From positions 1 through 45,354 of the forward strand of contig JBIOJB010000008.1 of assembly GCA_044450465.1 (NCBI GenBank): DNA of 45,354 bases, given 5' to 3'. Numbering within the stretch: the first letter of the stretch is position 1; the number at the start of each line of letters is the position of its first letter. The stretch is from JBIOJB01 sp044450465 (GTDB taxonomy: Bacteria; Chloroflexota; Dormibacteria; Dormibacterales; Dormibacteraceae). Position numbers and translations under genes: made by a program. Below, one piece after another: positions 1 through 8,864 of the stretch. The notes under the pieces are model-generated. The model saw only the letters and a list, made by a program, of their open reading frames with translations, did not search any database and had not been told where the DNA came from.

Positions 1-1583
1 CGCCTTCTGGCCGCCGGCGCCGCCATCTGCGCGCTGCTTCCCCTCACCGCGTGCGGGGGTGACCCACCCGCGATCGTCGACTACACACCCCAGCGAGGCT
101 CGATCGACGTCCCGACCTCGGTCCCGATCCGCATCACCTTCGACCACGACGTAGATCAGGCCTCAGTGCAATCCCGATTCCACCTGGTCCCGGCGACGAC
201 AGGCACCGTGCGCTGGCTGAGTGGAAGAGAGCTCGTGTTCGATCACGCGACCCTGGCCACCAACACGAGCTACGACATCGTCCTCGAGGCCGGATATCGA
301 GACAACGCCGGAAACGTGTACCCGCTCCGCCACCATTGGTCTTTCGTCACCGAATCTCCACCCACCCTCACCGGATCCACCCCAGCCACCACACAATCCG
401 ACTTCGACCCCTCCGCCTTCCTCACGCTCGACTTCACGCGCGAGATGAATGCGACAGCCTCAGGAGCGCGATCACGCTGTCGCCCGCGGTCCCGTTCGAC
501 GTGCAGTTGGATCCAACGGACGGGCGCCGCGCCAATGTGATCCCCTCCCAGCTCCTGGCCCCCAACACCACGTATCAGCTGGCGCTGAACGTCTCCGCTC
601 TGGATGTGGACGGCAACCAGATCGACCGCAACCAGATCATCGCCTTCACAACAGGGGCGGCCCGCCCGCTCCACAGCTGGATCACCTTCGTGACTTCACA
701 GCCGGGCGGAGCTCCGTCGGGCCTTTGGATCGTGAACGAGCTGGGCTATCCGCGCCAGCTGTTCACCACGGATTCGGTGCACTCGTTCAGCTGGTCACCC
801 GGGGGAAGCACGCTCCTGGCCCAGGGTGATCACGAGGTGTGGTGGGAGCTCACGCCCGGTGTGGGCGCGACTCGGCTCGGCTTCAAGGCCGCCTGGGCCT
901 CCGCCCTCGCCGCGGGTATGGGCTACGCCTTCATCGACGACTCTGGCACGCTGCATCGCGAGTCGGCGGACGGCGTCGACGAGGTGATCGCGACCGACGT
1001 CACGCAGGCCACGGTCACCCCGGACGGGCTGCGCGTTGCCTTTGTCCTCGGGGCGGCTGGACCCGACGAGATCTGGGGGTACGACGTCGGACTCCGGGCC
1101 CGGTACGAGCTCGTGACCGACACCGGGCCGATCAGCGACGTCACCTGGTCTCCCGCGGCGAACCGCATCGCATACCTTCGCAGTGATGTCGGCTCGACCA
1201 CGTTGCGGATCCGCAACCTGGCCGGTTCTGGCGCGACCACCACGATTGCGACTGGCGACATAGGAGCGCCGGCCTGGTTCCCGGATTCGGTGCACATGGT
1301 CTTCACGGTCGCAGTGGCAAATCCCACCATCACCCACAAGGCTTTCGTGGTCAACGCCGTGGCTCCCTCCGCGACGCTGAACCTCGCGCAGGGCCTACCC
1401 GCCGATCCGGCGGTCGATCTCAGCTCGCCGATTCCGTCCCCAGACGGTCATCAGATCGCGTATCTAAGCGGAGACCAGGTATGGCTCATGAATGCGGATG
1501 GAACTCGACCAACCCCGCTGACCCAGGCAGACCCCGAATTCTTCCCCTATTCGTGCCGGACGCCGGCCTGGACGACCGCCTGA
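1..1583 (+). CDS. Lipoprotein with Ig-like and WD40-like propeller regions; 5'-truncated and frameshifted
   Basis: The gene enters from the left edge in frame 1, so its start is outside the window. The first codons read as a lipoprotein signal peptide ending in the lipobox L-T-A-C (43-54), followed by GGD, so the protein is probably an outer-face lipid-anchored protein. Next come two SbsA/Big_5-like Ig-type repeats (phrases such as VPIRITFDHDV and FLTLDFTREMN). The C-terminal half reads as TolB/PD40-type propeller blades (VTPDGLRVAFV, WSPAANRIAYL, PSPDGHQIAYL). Reading is in frame 1 to about base 453 and continues in frame 3 from about 453 to the stop at 1583. One missing base near 451-455 accounts for this. 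The last 37 bp overlap the convergent glycosyltransferase gene. Family assignment is by motif appearance only; substrate unknown. Confidence 0.7.
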
Positions 1584-2851
1584 TTCTGGTCGATAACCTC
1601 CCCGAACAGCAGCGCAAGCCGGTCAGCGGTCCGGGACCACGAGAAGCGTTGGGCGAGTAGCCTCCCGCGGCGTCCCATCTGCTGCGCCAGCTCAGGCTCG
1701 TCGAGCAGCCTGCCGATCCGGTCGGCATAGAGAGCTGGATCGTGGCCGTCGATCAGGTAGCCGCTGACGTCGTCGCGGAGCACCGATCGCAGGCCCGAGA
1801 CGCTCGAGGCGACGACCGGGCGGGCGCAGGCCTGTGCCTCGAGCCCGACCAAACCGAAGGACTCGCTGTAGGAGGGCATAACGCACACGTCGGCCGCTCC
1901 GTAGAAGTAAGGGAGCTCGTGTTGAGCCACCGAGCCGACGAAGTCCACACGGTCCCGCACCCCGTGCTCGGCGGCAAAGCGCTTGAGCCGCGCCTTCTCG
2001 CTCTCCTCCTCGTCTCGAGCATCGGCCTGGCGGGCATCTTCGCCCACGATTAGGAGCCTCACGTCGTCGTGACGCCTGTCTCTCAGCAGCGCAAGCGCTC
2101 CGATCGCAACATCGACGCCCTTGAGCCGTTCCAGGCGACCCACGAAGAGAATCAACCGACCTGGTCCAAGCCCGATCTTCCGCCGCGCCTCATCGCGGTC
2201 CACCGGCTGAAAGGTCGAGAGGTCGACCCCTGGCGGAACCACGACCACGCGACTCGGGTCGGCACCGTACGCCCGGACGAGGACGTCGCCTTCATCCTCG
2301 GTTGAGACGATGAGGGCGTCCGCCTGCTGCGCGATTTCACCCTCGACTCGGATGCGCAGCTGTGGTTCTGGGCTGGCGCCGTCGGCAAGCGTGCGGTTCT
2401 TGACCACTCCCAGCGTGTGTGCCACGTGCGTCCAGCTCACGGCCAGCTCCGGGCGTAGGAGGCACGCCACCTCACCCGACAGCCAGTAGTGGGAGAAGAG
2501 GAGGTCATAACTGATGCCCTCACTTCTGGTGAAGTCCAGGATGCGCTGGGCAAAATCCGGCACCTGCTGGTAAAGCTCGTACTTGTCGACCCCGTTGCCG
2601 GCCGGAAGGTAGATGATGCGCGCGAGAGGCGCCAACTGCTCGATGTCTGGATCGTCTCGGGATTGCTTTCGGGTGAAGACGTCGGTGGCGATGCCGCGGT
2701 CGCTGAATGCCGTGCACACCTCGCGGACGTAGACGTTGAGTCCGCCGTTTGCGTTTTGGCCCAGCGAGGCGGTTGGCGAGGTGTGCATAGAGATGACCGC
2801 GATCCGTCGGGCGGTGGCGCGCTCGGCGACTGGTGAGGTGAGCTCAGCCAC
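1547..2851 (-). CDS. GT4-family glycosyltransferase, MshA / sucrose-phosphate-synthase-like
   Basis: A 434-residue cytosolic GT-B glycosyltransferase. The N-terminal domain has the glycine-rich acceptor loop seen in MshA-like enzymes (GQNANGGLNVYVREV, about residues 33-47). The C-terminal domain has the sugar-nucleotide half: VVPPGVDLSTF, LILFVGRLERLKGVD, VCVMPSYSESFGLVGLEAQACARPVV with the EX7E-type region, and SGYLIDGHDP. The family transfers a sugar from a nucleotide donor; MshA itself makes GlcNAc-inositol phosphate for mycothiol. No other mycothiol gene is in view, so the acceptor is undetermined. It starts at GTG 2851 and is divergent from the cytochrome c gene. Its 3' end overlaps the convergent lipoprotein gene by 37 bp. 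Confidence 0.85.
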   Translation of the reverse strand: MAELTSPVAERATARRIAVISMHTSPTASLGQNANGGLNVYVREVCTAFSDRGIATDVFTRKQSRDDPDIEQLAPLARIIYLPAGNGVDKYELYQQVPDFAQRILDFTRSEGISYDLLFSHYWLSGEVACLLRPELAVSWTHVAHTLGVVKNRTLADGASPEPQLRIRVEGEIAQQADALIVSTEDEGDVLVRAYGADPSRVVVVPPGVDLSTFQPVDRDEARRKIGLGPGRLILFVGRLERLKGVDVAIGALALLRDRRHDDVRLLIVGEDARQADARDEEESEKARLKRFAAEHGVRDRVDFVGSVAQHELPYFYGAADVCVMPSYSESFGLVGLEAQACARPVVASSVSGLRSVLRDDVSGYLIDGHDPALYADRIGRLLDEPELAQQMGRRGRLLAQRFSWSRTADRLALLFGEVIDQNQAVVQAGVRHE

Positions 2852-3001
2852 GATGCGCCGATCTCACGTCTAGCCAGCGTCGCGACACGCAGCAGAAGCC
2901 GGAACCTGAGACCGGCGAGCAAGATGCCATAACCCTGAAAACGTACGCCGGCCACCGCTATTCCCGCCGAAGCAGCCGGGAGGCCCAAGACCGGTGCCGG
3001 T

Positions 3002-3007
3002 TATGAT
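3002..3007 (+). promoter_or_regulatory. Predicted -10 element (TATGAT) of the cytochrome c gene
   Basis: TATGAT ends 9 nt before the ATG at 3017, predicting transcription start only a few bases before the start codon. It favours ATG 3017 over the TTG at 3008, which would touch the hexamer. No convincing -35 was seen. Confidence 0.5.
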
Positions 3008-3016
3008 TTGCCCGCG

Positions 3017-3580
3017 ATGCGCCTGCCAAGACGTTTCGGGCTCTCCGCCCTGGTCGCGGTGGCCGTGCCGGCTCTTCTGGTGCTCACGGGGATGTCGTCC
3101 CTGGCCGACAGCTCGCCGACGCCCTCACCCGGCTCTGCCCTTCCAGGTGATCCCAACAACGGAGCCACCCTGTTCGGCCAGAACTGCGCCACCTGCCACG
3201 GCGCCAACCTCGAGGGCGGGATCGGCGCGAGCTTGAACCCGATCGACAAGTTGCCCGGCGTGCCCGACTCGCTCGACCCGACCTTCCTGCTCGACGTCAT
3301 CACGAACGGCCGCACACCGCAGCCTGGAGACCCGAAGCAGGTGGCGATGCCGGCCAAGGGCGGCAACAGCGCACTTACAGACCAGGATGTCAAGGACCTG
3401 GCCGCCTACATCATCGTGCAGAACCGGACCGGCTCGCCCCCGCTGTCGGCGGGAGAGCTGGCCAAGCGCACGATCCTCTGGGTGAGCATCGGAATCATCG
3501 CGATGATCTTCGTCACCTTCCTCCTCGCCCAGTACAACATGCGGTGGATTGCCCGCCGCGCGGCAGCGCGACGCAAGTAA
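3017..3580 (+). CDS. Membrane-anchored monohaem cytochrome c
   Basis: A 187-residue exported c-type cytochrome. The N-terminus has an RRF-containing basic stretch and a hydrophobic signal/anchor (LSALVAVAVPALLVLTG). The haem site is C57-A-T-C60-H61 followed by GANLEGG; a plausible distal ligand is the Met in VAMPAKGG. The domain ends with the LTDQDVKDLAAYI helix typical of small cytochromes c. A C-terminal membrane segment (TILWVSIGIIAMIFVTFLLAQY) is followed by a basic tail, so the haem domain would face outward and shuttle electrons. The partner oxidase or reductase is not in the window. An in-frame TTG at 3008 is an alternative start. The next gene opens inside its 3' end or just after it. 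Confidence 0.85.
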   Translation: MRLPRRFGLSALVAVAVPALLVLTGMSSLADSSPTPSPGSALPGDPNNGATLFGQNCATCHGANLEGGIGASLNPIDKLPGVPDSLDPTFLLDVITNGRTPQPGDPKQVAMPAKGGNSALTDQDVKDLAAYIIVQNRTGSPPLSAGELAKRTILWVSIGIIAMIFVTFLLAQYNMRWIARRAAARRK

Positions 3581-4785
3581 GCACGTCCGCGGCCAGCCGT
3601 CTGCCCAGCAATCCGGTTCAGGTGCCCTACGGCGCCTCGCCGAGCGTGCTCATCCTCTTCAGCGACACCGGCGGCGGACACCGCGCCGCGGCCACAGCCC
3701 TGACAGACGCCATCAAACTCCTCGACCCGACCTGTGCCGTTTCCGTGGCCGACCCTCTCATCGGTCAGGGTCCGGCGGTGGTCCGGCGCCTCGCCTCGCT
3801 CTACTCACCTGTCATCCAGCACTCACGCGCGGCGTGGGGCGCCGTCTATCACGCGAGCAACACCAAGGCCACTTTCGCGGCGATTCGCGCTGTCTTCGGT
3901 CCCGGCGTGCGTCACGTTGTGGAGGGGCTGCTCGAGAGCCGCGACCCCGATGTCGTGCTCTCGGTACATCCCCTTCTCAACCACTTGAGCCACCAGGCGA
4001 TCCGCAAGAGCGGGCGTCCGCGAGCGCTGATGACGGTCATCACCGATCTCGTCGACTTCCATCGCGGATGGACGTTCAGCCAGGCGGACCTGGTCATCGC
4101 ACCCACCGAGCTGGCGCGCAAGCTGGCGCTGCGTCGGCGTGTGCCGGCCGATCGCATCAAGCTGCTTGGACTCCCTGTGGATCTTCGCTTTCGTCCGTCG
4201 GCGCCAGGCGAGAAGGAGGCTCTCCGCCGCCGCTTTGGGCTGGACGAGGGTCGCTTTGCGGTGCTCGTCATGGGAGGAGCCGCGGGCGCCGGTCATCTGA
4301 CCAGCCAAGTCAGGGCCCTGGCGCTGGAGCCAAACCAGTGGCAGGTGGTTGCCGTATGCGGTCGCAACGAGAGGGTCCGACGGCGGCTTCTGGAGCTCCG
4401 GTTTGCGACTCCCACGCTCGTGCTGGGCTACGTCGACTATATGCCGGACCTGCTGCGGGCCTGCGACATCGTGGTCACCAAGGCGGGGCCGGGCGCGATA
4501 GCTGAGGCACTCGCGACCGGGCTGCCGGTAATCGTCACGGGCTTTCTTCCGGGCCAGGAGTCGCCAAACGTCGCATTTGTCGTCGATGCCGGTTTCGGGG
4601 CCTATTCGCCGAAGGAGTCGGACCTCTTCGACGAGGTGCGCGTGCTGGCCGAGGGAGGGCCGACCTGGCGTGAGATGTCGCGCAAGGCCGCTGAGCTCGC
4701 TCACCCGTATGCGTCGTCAGACATCGCTCGCGAGTGCCTCCTGCTCGCGGCCCGCTACAAGGCCTCGGCGCAAGCCAAGCGGTAG
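3544..4785 (+). CDS. Glycolipid-type glycosyltransferase (MGDG synthase / diacylglycerol glucosyltransferase family)
   Basis: Up to 413 residues. The conserved body begins at SVLILFSDTGGGHRAAATAL, the N-terminal motif of the MGDG synthase/UgtP family. This is followed by PDVVLSVHPL, TVITDLVDFHRGW, a MurG-like C-terminal half (AVLVMGGAAGAGHL, VVAVCGRNERVRRRL, VLGYVDYMPDLLRACDIVVTKAGPGAIAEALATGLPVIVT) and PGQESPN. These are membrane-surface GT28-like enzymes that glycosylate diacylglycerol. GTG 3544 overlaps the cytochrome gene by 37 bp and adds a low-complexity leader. GTG 3622, just before the conserved core, is the more conservative start. The 3' end overlaps the convergent helicase gene by 31 bp. 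The exact lipid acceptor is not determined. Confidence 0.8.
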   Translation: MDCPPRGSATQVSTSAASRLPSNPVQVPYGASPSVLILFSDTGGGHRAAATALTDAIKLLDPTCAVSVADPLIGQGPAVVRRLASLYSPVIQHSRAAWGAVYHASNTKATFAAIRAVFGPGVRHVVEGLLESRDPDVVLSVHPLLNHLSHQAIRKSGRPRALMTVITDLVDFHRGWTFSQADLVIAPTELARKLALRRRVPADRIKLLGLPVDLRFRPSAPGEKEALRRRFGLDEGRFAVLVMGGAAGAGHLTSQVRALALEPNQWQVVAVCGRNERVRRRLLELRFATPTLVLGYVDYMPDLLRACDIVVTKAGPGAIAEALATGLPVIVTGFLPGQESPNVAFVVDAGFGAYSPKESDLFDEVRVLAEGGPTWREMSRKAAELAHPYASSDIARECLLLAARYKASAQAKR

Positions 4786-7481
4786 GGGCACAGCCGGCAG
4801 CGCCTTCGCTCCGGCGTAGGCTCGAAGCGGCCGGCTCGGACGGCATCCGCGACCTGCGCGCCGTCGGCGCGCGCGGCACTCATGAGCGCGGCCGTTTCTG
4901 AGATCGGGATGGACTCGCCCGCCGCGAGGTAGACGACCTCGAGCTCCAGTGGATCAAGCCCGAGCACTGCGCGGGCACCGAGCGCGTACAGCGCAAGCTG
5001 AAGATCTCGTCTGCGGCGCGTGGTGGGCCGGCCGCTCTTGTAGTCGATGATTCGCCAGCCGTTGTCAGTGCGATCGATGCGGTCGATCACGCCGCGCAGC
5101 GACCAACCCTCCAGCTCCATCGTGAATGGCTCCTCCAGGTAGACGGGCGCGGGAGCGAGACCACCACGCTTGATGTAGGCGTCGAGCTGGGCTGCACCGA
5201 CGCGCTTGAAGGTCGGGGCCCGGCGGTTGTCGGGAAACTCGGTGGCCTCCCACACCTGCTGGTGGACGGATCTGACGGTGGCCGCCGTGATGTGGTCGCC
5301 GTTCCGCCGTCGCTCTCCGCACCGCCTCAGCACCTCGTGCAGGATCACGCCCTGCACCGCCTCAGCGCTCTGCGGCACTACCAGCCTCTGCTCATATCGA
5401 TACCAGTACTGCTTGGGACAATCTCGATAGGCGGACGCTGCGCTGAATGAGAGCTGCGGATCCCCGGGCGTCGGCGCGAGCATGGGCTTGCCGCCGGGCT
5501 CGGGGCAGGCCTCGATGCCGAACTCGGCGGTCGTGCGCCCGCCCGCCGACCTGACCTCCTCGAGGAAGCGCGACTCCCGCCACGATCGTCCCCCCTCGTA
5601 GCGCCCAGCGCGCGAAAGGTACAGATGCCGGCGAGCTCGCGTCATCGCTACGTAAAGGAGCCGCCTCTCTTCGGCGATCACGTCCTCGCGACCCCGCACC
5701 AGTGGTTCGAGGACTCCTGCCGGCAGTTCGAATCGCGGCGATCGAGCAGTTTGCGGGAGCCGGCCCTCGACCAGTGACGGCACGAAAACCGTGTCGAACT
5801 CGAGGCCTTTGGCCTGGTGGATCGTCATCACCTGAATCGCCTCGGGGTTTGGCTCTTCGAGTGCGGTCTCCTCGTCCTCGCCAGAGAGCAGGACCAGGTC
5901 GAGATGGCTCATGTAGTTCGCGAGGGAGCGATCGCTCGCCGTCTCGCAGAACTCCGCGATGAGCTCCGCGAATCGGCTCACGTTGGCCGACGCTCGGCCC
6001 GCCGCGCTTGTCTCGAGGCCCTTTACGAGGGCGTCGATGAACCCCGTCCGCTCCATCAGCTCGAAGAACAGGTCCCGCACGTCGAGCTGGCGTGCGGCGA
6101 GTGAGAGCTGCTCCAACAGACCGGCGAGTTCGGCCGCGGGCGCCCACTCCTTCACCGCGTCGATCGGTGAAAGCGACCCTCGATTTCTCAGCACTCGAAG
6201 CGCCGCTCCCTGGTCCAGGGTTGCAGGCGGGCGCGCAAGAGCACGGGTGAGGGCCACCTCGTCGGCCGGGTCGCGAAGCACCCGCAGCAGCGCGATCAGA
6301 TCCCTCACCTCGGGCCGGTCGAAGAATCCGTGACCTCCCACGAGTCGATGGGGCACGCCAAGCGAGGCCAGTGCGGCGGCGATCGGTCGCGCGATGGCGT
6401 TGGTGCGGCACAACACGGCAACGCCGCCAGGCGCTCCGTTTGCGCGCCGGTGGTCATCGGCCTCCGAGGCGATCGCGAAAGCCTCCGACTCTCCGTCAGG
6501 GCACACCCAGATCTCCACCGCCGGGCCGGCCACCCCCGACACCAGCTCCTTCTTGATCCGCTCGGCGTTGCCGGCAATGAGCGCGGAGGCGGCCGCGACG
6601 ATGCGGCGCGAGCTGCGCCGGTTCCGTCCCAGCGTGATGGTGCGAGCCGTGGGGAAGCTCGTGAGGAATCTCTCCAGGCTCGCCCGTGACGCTCCGCGAA
6701 AGCGATAGATGGACTGATCGTCGTCACCGACCACAAAGGGCGCAGACCCGGCGGCGATCAGCTCGACGAGCCGTTCCTGGCCGAGGTTCAGATCCTGGTA
6801 CTCGTCGACCAGCACGTGCCGATAGCGTTGGCGGAAACCGGCAAGAAGCTTCGAATCCTTCTCGAGCATTCGCACCGAGAGCATCACCAGGTCGTCGAAA
6901 TCGACGAGCCTCCTGCGCCGGCACTCCAGCTCATACGCCCGAAACAGCCGGGCGCACGCATGCATCAACGGCGCCCGCTCCAGGTCATCGCTGGCCCGTC
7001 CCCAGGACTCCAGCCGGGCCAGCGGCACCAGTTCCTGCTTCATCCGCTCGAGCATGTTGAGCACCGGCGCCACCAGATCGTCCGGACGCTCGTCGCCCGT
7101 CAGCTCCGCGTCGCCGAGCTTCCACATCAGCTCGCGCGCGAGAATCCATCTCTCCGCGCCGGCGATGATCTGGAAACCGGCGGGAACACCGACCTTTCGT
7201 CCCTCGGCGCGCAGCCAGCCCAGCGCGAGCGCATGAAAGGTGCCGACCGCAGGGGCGGCGGCGCCGATGGCCTGTTCGATCCGCTGCCTCATCTCACCCG
7301 CGGCCCGCTCCGTGAACGTCATCACGAGGATCGAATCCGGATCGACACCGGCGCTCACCAGCCGCCGGTAGCGCTCGGCGATCACCGCCGTCTTTCCTGT
7401 GCCGGCTCCCGCCACCACCCGAATCGGACCTCCGCCGATAGCGGCAGCGGCCCGCTGCTCGCGCCCCAGCTCCTCAGTCAT
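4755..7481 (-). CDS. UvrD/Rep-type helicase fused to an AddB-like Fe-S PD-(D/E)XK nuclease
   Basis: A 908-residue superfamily 1A helicase. Walker A is at residues 24-31 (AGAGTGKT), followed by motif Ia (VMTFTERAAGEM), the DExx box VDEYQDLN, motif III GDDDQSIYRFRGA, and motifs V/VI (VMTIHQAKGLEFDTVFV, LLYVAMTRARRHL). The C-terminal ~230 residues form a RecB/AddB-like nuclease with IDYKSG. Four cysteines, C688, C895, C898 and C904, show the C-(n)-C-x2-C-x5-C arrangement of the AddB 4Fe-4S staple. The protein should unwind and resect DNA ends, or work with a partner in AddAB-like repair. Its start overlaps dciA by 8 bp, so it appears to be the last gene of the recF-dciA run. Confidence 0.88.
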   Translation of the reverse strand: MTEELGREQRAAAAIGGGPIRVVAGAGTGKTAVIAERYRRLVSAGVDPDSILVMTFTERAAGEMRQRIEQAIGAAAPAVGTFHALALGWLRAEGRKVGVPAGFQIIAGAERWILARELMWKLGDAELTGDERPDDLVAPVLNMLERMKQELVPLARLESWGRASDDLERAPLMHACARLFRAYELECRRRRLVDFDDLVMLSVRMLEKDSKLLAGFRQRYRHVLVDEYQDLNLGQERLVELIAAGSAPFVVGDDDQSIYRFRGASRASLERFLTSFPTARTITLGRNRRSSRRIVAAASALIAGNAERIKKELVSGVAGPAVEIWVCPDGESEAFAIASEADDHRRANGAPGGVAVLCRTNAIARPIAAALASLGVPHRLVGGHGFFDRPEVRDLIALLRVLRDPADEVALTRALARPPATLDQGAALRVLRNRGSLSPIDAVKEWAPAAELAGLLEQLSLAARQLDVRDLFFELMERTGFIDALVKGLETSAAGRASANVSRFAELIAEFCETASDRSLANYMSHLDLVLLSGEDEETALEEPNPEAIQVMTIHQAKGLEFDTVFVPSLVEGRLPQTARSPRFELPAGVLEPLVRGREDVIAEERRLLYVAMTRARRHLYLSRAGRYEGGRSWRESRFLEEVRSAGGRTTAEFGIEACPEPGGKPMLAPTPGDPQLSFSAASAYRDCPKQYWYRYEQRLVVPQSAEAVQGVILHEVLRRCGERRRNGDHITAATVRSVHQQVWEATEFPDNRRAPTFKRVGAAQLDAYIKRGGLAPAPVYLEEPFTMELEGWSLRGVIDRIDRTDNGWRIIDYKSGRPTTRRRRDLQLALYALGARAVLGLDPLELEVVYLAAGESIPISETAALMSAARADGAQVADAVRAGRFEPTPERRRCRLCPYRLACAEAL

Positions 7482-7776
7482 GCGCCGGCGCGGAGCGTCC
7501 GATCCTCACCCTCACGCTTTTGACCTTGCGCCCCAGGTCCAGCCTGTTGAGGCGAGACACAATGGTCTCGCTGTCCAGCCTTAGCTGATGGGCGAGCGCG
7601 GGACTGGAGGTGGTCACGACCAGGACCCCTGAATGGATCTCGATCTCGTCGCAGAGCTGGCCGCTCTCCGGGCCGATCACGGCGCGGAACGCGACAGCCA
7701 CCTGGCCCTCGATCAGGCGGCTCCCGCCCGGCTGGCGGCGGAGGACCCTGGGCAGGATATTGCCCAGCTTATCCAC
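7474..7776 (-). CDS. dciA: DciA/DUF721 replicative-helicase loader-like protein
   Basis: A 100-residue protein with the DUF721/DciA fold signature: a helical start, AFRAVIGPESGQLCDEIEIHSGVLVVTTSSPALAHQLRLDSETIVSRLN, and a basic VKSVRVRIG ending. DciA proteins load or assist the replicative helicase DnaB in bacteria lacking DnaC/DnaI, and the gene often sits beside recF. It starts with GTG at 7776, overlapping the recF stop by 8 bp, and its end overlaps the helicase start by 8 bp. That indicates tight translational coupling. The protein is shorter than many DciAs and carries only the KH-like core. Confidence 0.75.
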   Translation of the reverse strand: MDKLGNILPRVLRRQPGGSRLIEGQVAVAFRAVIGPESGQLCDEIEIHSGVLVVTTSSPALAHQLRLDSETIVSRLNRLDLGRKVKSVRVRIGRSAPAHD

Positions 7777-8857
7777 AGGCCTCGATCCTACCGGCGGTCA
7801 CCTTCCAGACCGCTGCCTCGGCGATGAGCTCAGGGGGGAAAGGACCTGTCTCGACGGAGGTGATGATCACCTGGCCGCTTTTCGCCACGCGCTTCAGCAG
7901 GGCCTCGCGGCGCTCTCCATCGAGCTCGGAAAGCACGTCATCCAGCAGGAGCACGGGGCGCTCCCCCGTCCGATGGGTCACCAGGGCGGCTTCGGCCAGC
8001 TTCAGGCTCACGACCGCGGTCCTCTGCTGGCCCTGGGACCCGTACGAGCGGGCGTCCTGGCCGTCCAGCAGGATCTTGAGATCGTCGCGGTGAGGGCCGA
8101 GGCTCGTGGAGCCTCTCCTGATGTCCTCGGCCCGGGAGTTATGCACAGCCTCTGCCAGGTCGGATGGAGGGCCTTCGTAAGCCACCTCAAGCGCCTCGCC
8201 GTGACCCATCTCGGCGTGGCAGAGGGCGGCTTCCGGCCGAAGCTCGTCCACCCCGCGCGCCCGGGCCCGGACGATCTCGCCGCCGATCTCCACCAGCTCT
8301 TTGTCCCACGCGTCGAGCTCCGCTTCGGAACCACCCTCTCCGGCCGCCATCCGCTTCAGCAGGCTGTTCCTCTGCTCGAGCACGCGGCGCAGACGGGACA
8401 GCGCTCGAGCGTAGCCGGGCTCGATTTGGACCAGCATGTGGTTGAGAAACCGGCGCCGCAGCTCAGGGCCTGCCTTCACCAATCCGAGATCGTCGGGCCA
8501 GAAGAGGGTGACCCTCAGGTGCCCCGGCAGGTCGTACGCCCTGCGCCTGGACCCGTCGACCTCCACCACCCGCTTCGTCCTTTCGCCATCCACGTGAAGC
8601 GAGATGGCCACCTCGAAGGTCTTGCCCTGGCTCTCCACCTCGGCCTCGATTCGAGAAGCGGGCATGACCGGGCCGACGAGCTCATGCTCGCGCCGGGCTC
8701 TCGGCGACGAGGATAGGGCCAGCATCGCCACCGCTTCCAGCAGGTTGGTCTTGCCCTGGCCGTTGGCCCCGACGAACACGTTGACTCCAGGCCCTGGGGT
8801 GAGGTCCAACTGGGCGTAGTTGCGGTGGTTGCGAAGTTGGAGATGCCGGAGCCGCAA
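7769..8857 (-). CDS. recF: DNA replication/repair protein RecF
   Basis: A 362-residue SMC-like ATPase that loads RecA on gapped DNA with RecO/RecR. It begins MRLRHLQLRNHRNYAQLDLTPG, the usual RecF opening. Walker A is GANGQGKTNLLEAV (about 32-45), the signature region includes SYGSQGQQRTAVVSLKLAEA, and Walker B/D-loop is VLLLDDVLSELDGERREALL. Length matches the family. It lies 7 bp downstream of dnaN and overlaps dciA. Its terminal Cys-Gly-stop codons spell TGTGGATAA, which is also a DnaA-box sequence; this is probably chance. Confidence 0.95.
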   Translation of the reverse strand: MRLRHLQLRNHRNYAQLDLTPGPGVNVFVGANGQGKTNLLEAVAMLALSSSPRARREHELVGPVMPASRIEAEVESQGKTFEVAISLHVDGERTKRVVEVDGSRRRAYDLPGHLRVTLFWPDDLGLVKAGPELRRRFLNHMLVQIEPGYARALSRLRRVLEQRNSLLKRMAAGEGGSEAELDAWDKELVEIGGEIVRARARGVDELRPEAALCHAEMGHGEALEVAYEGPPSDLAEAVHNSRAEDIRRGSTSLGPHRDDLKILLDGQDARSYGSQGQQRTAVVSLKLAEAALVTHRTGERPVLLLDDVLSELDGERREALLKRVAKSGQVIITSVETGPFPPELIAEAAVWKVTAGRIEACG

Positions 8858-8864
8858 CCTCGGA

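Noticed and set aside
7769..7777. Perfect DnaA box TTATCCACA at the recF/dciA junction
   Set aside because: It is formed by recF terminal Cys-Gly-stop codons and the dciA GTG; isolated and far from other boxes, so chance is the simpler explanation.
8586..8596. CACGTG-centred sequence in recF as a parS site
   Set aside because: Only the core and part of one arm match the usual TGTTTCACGTGAAACA. No other CACGTG in the window is better, so no parS is called.
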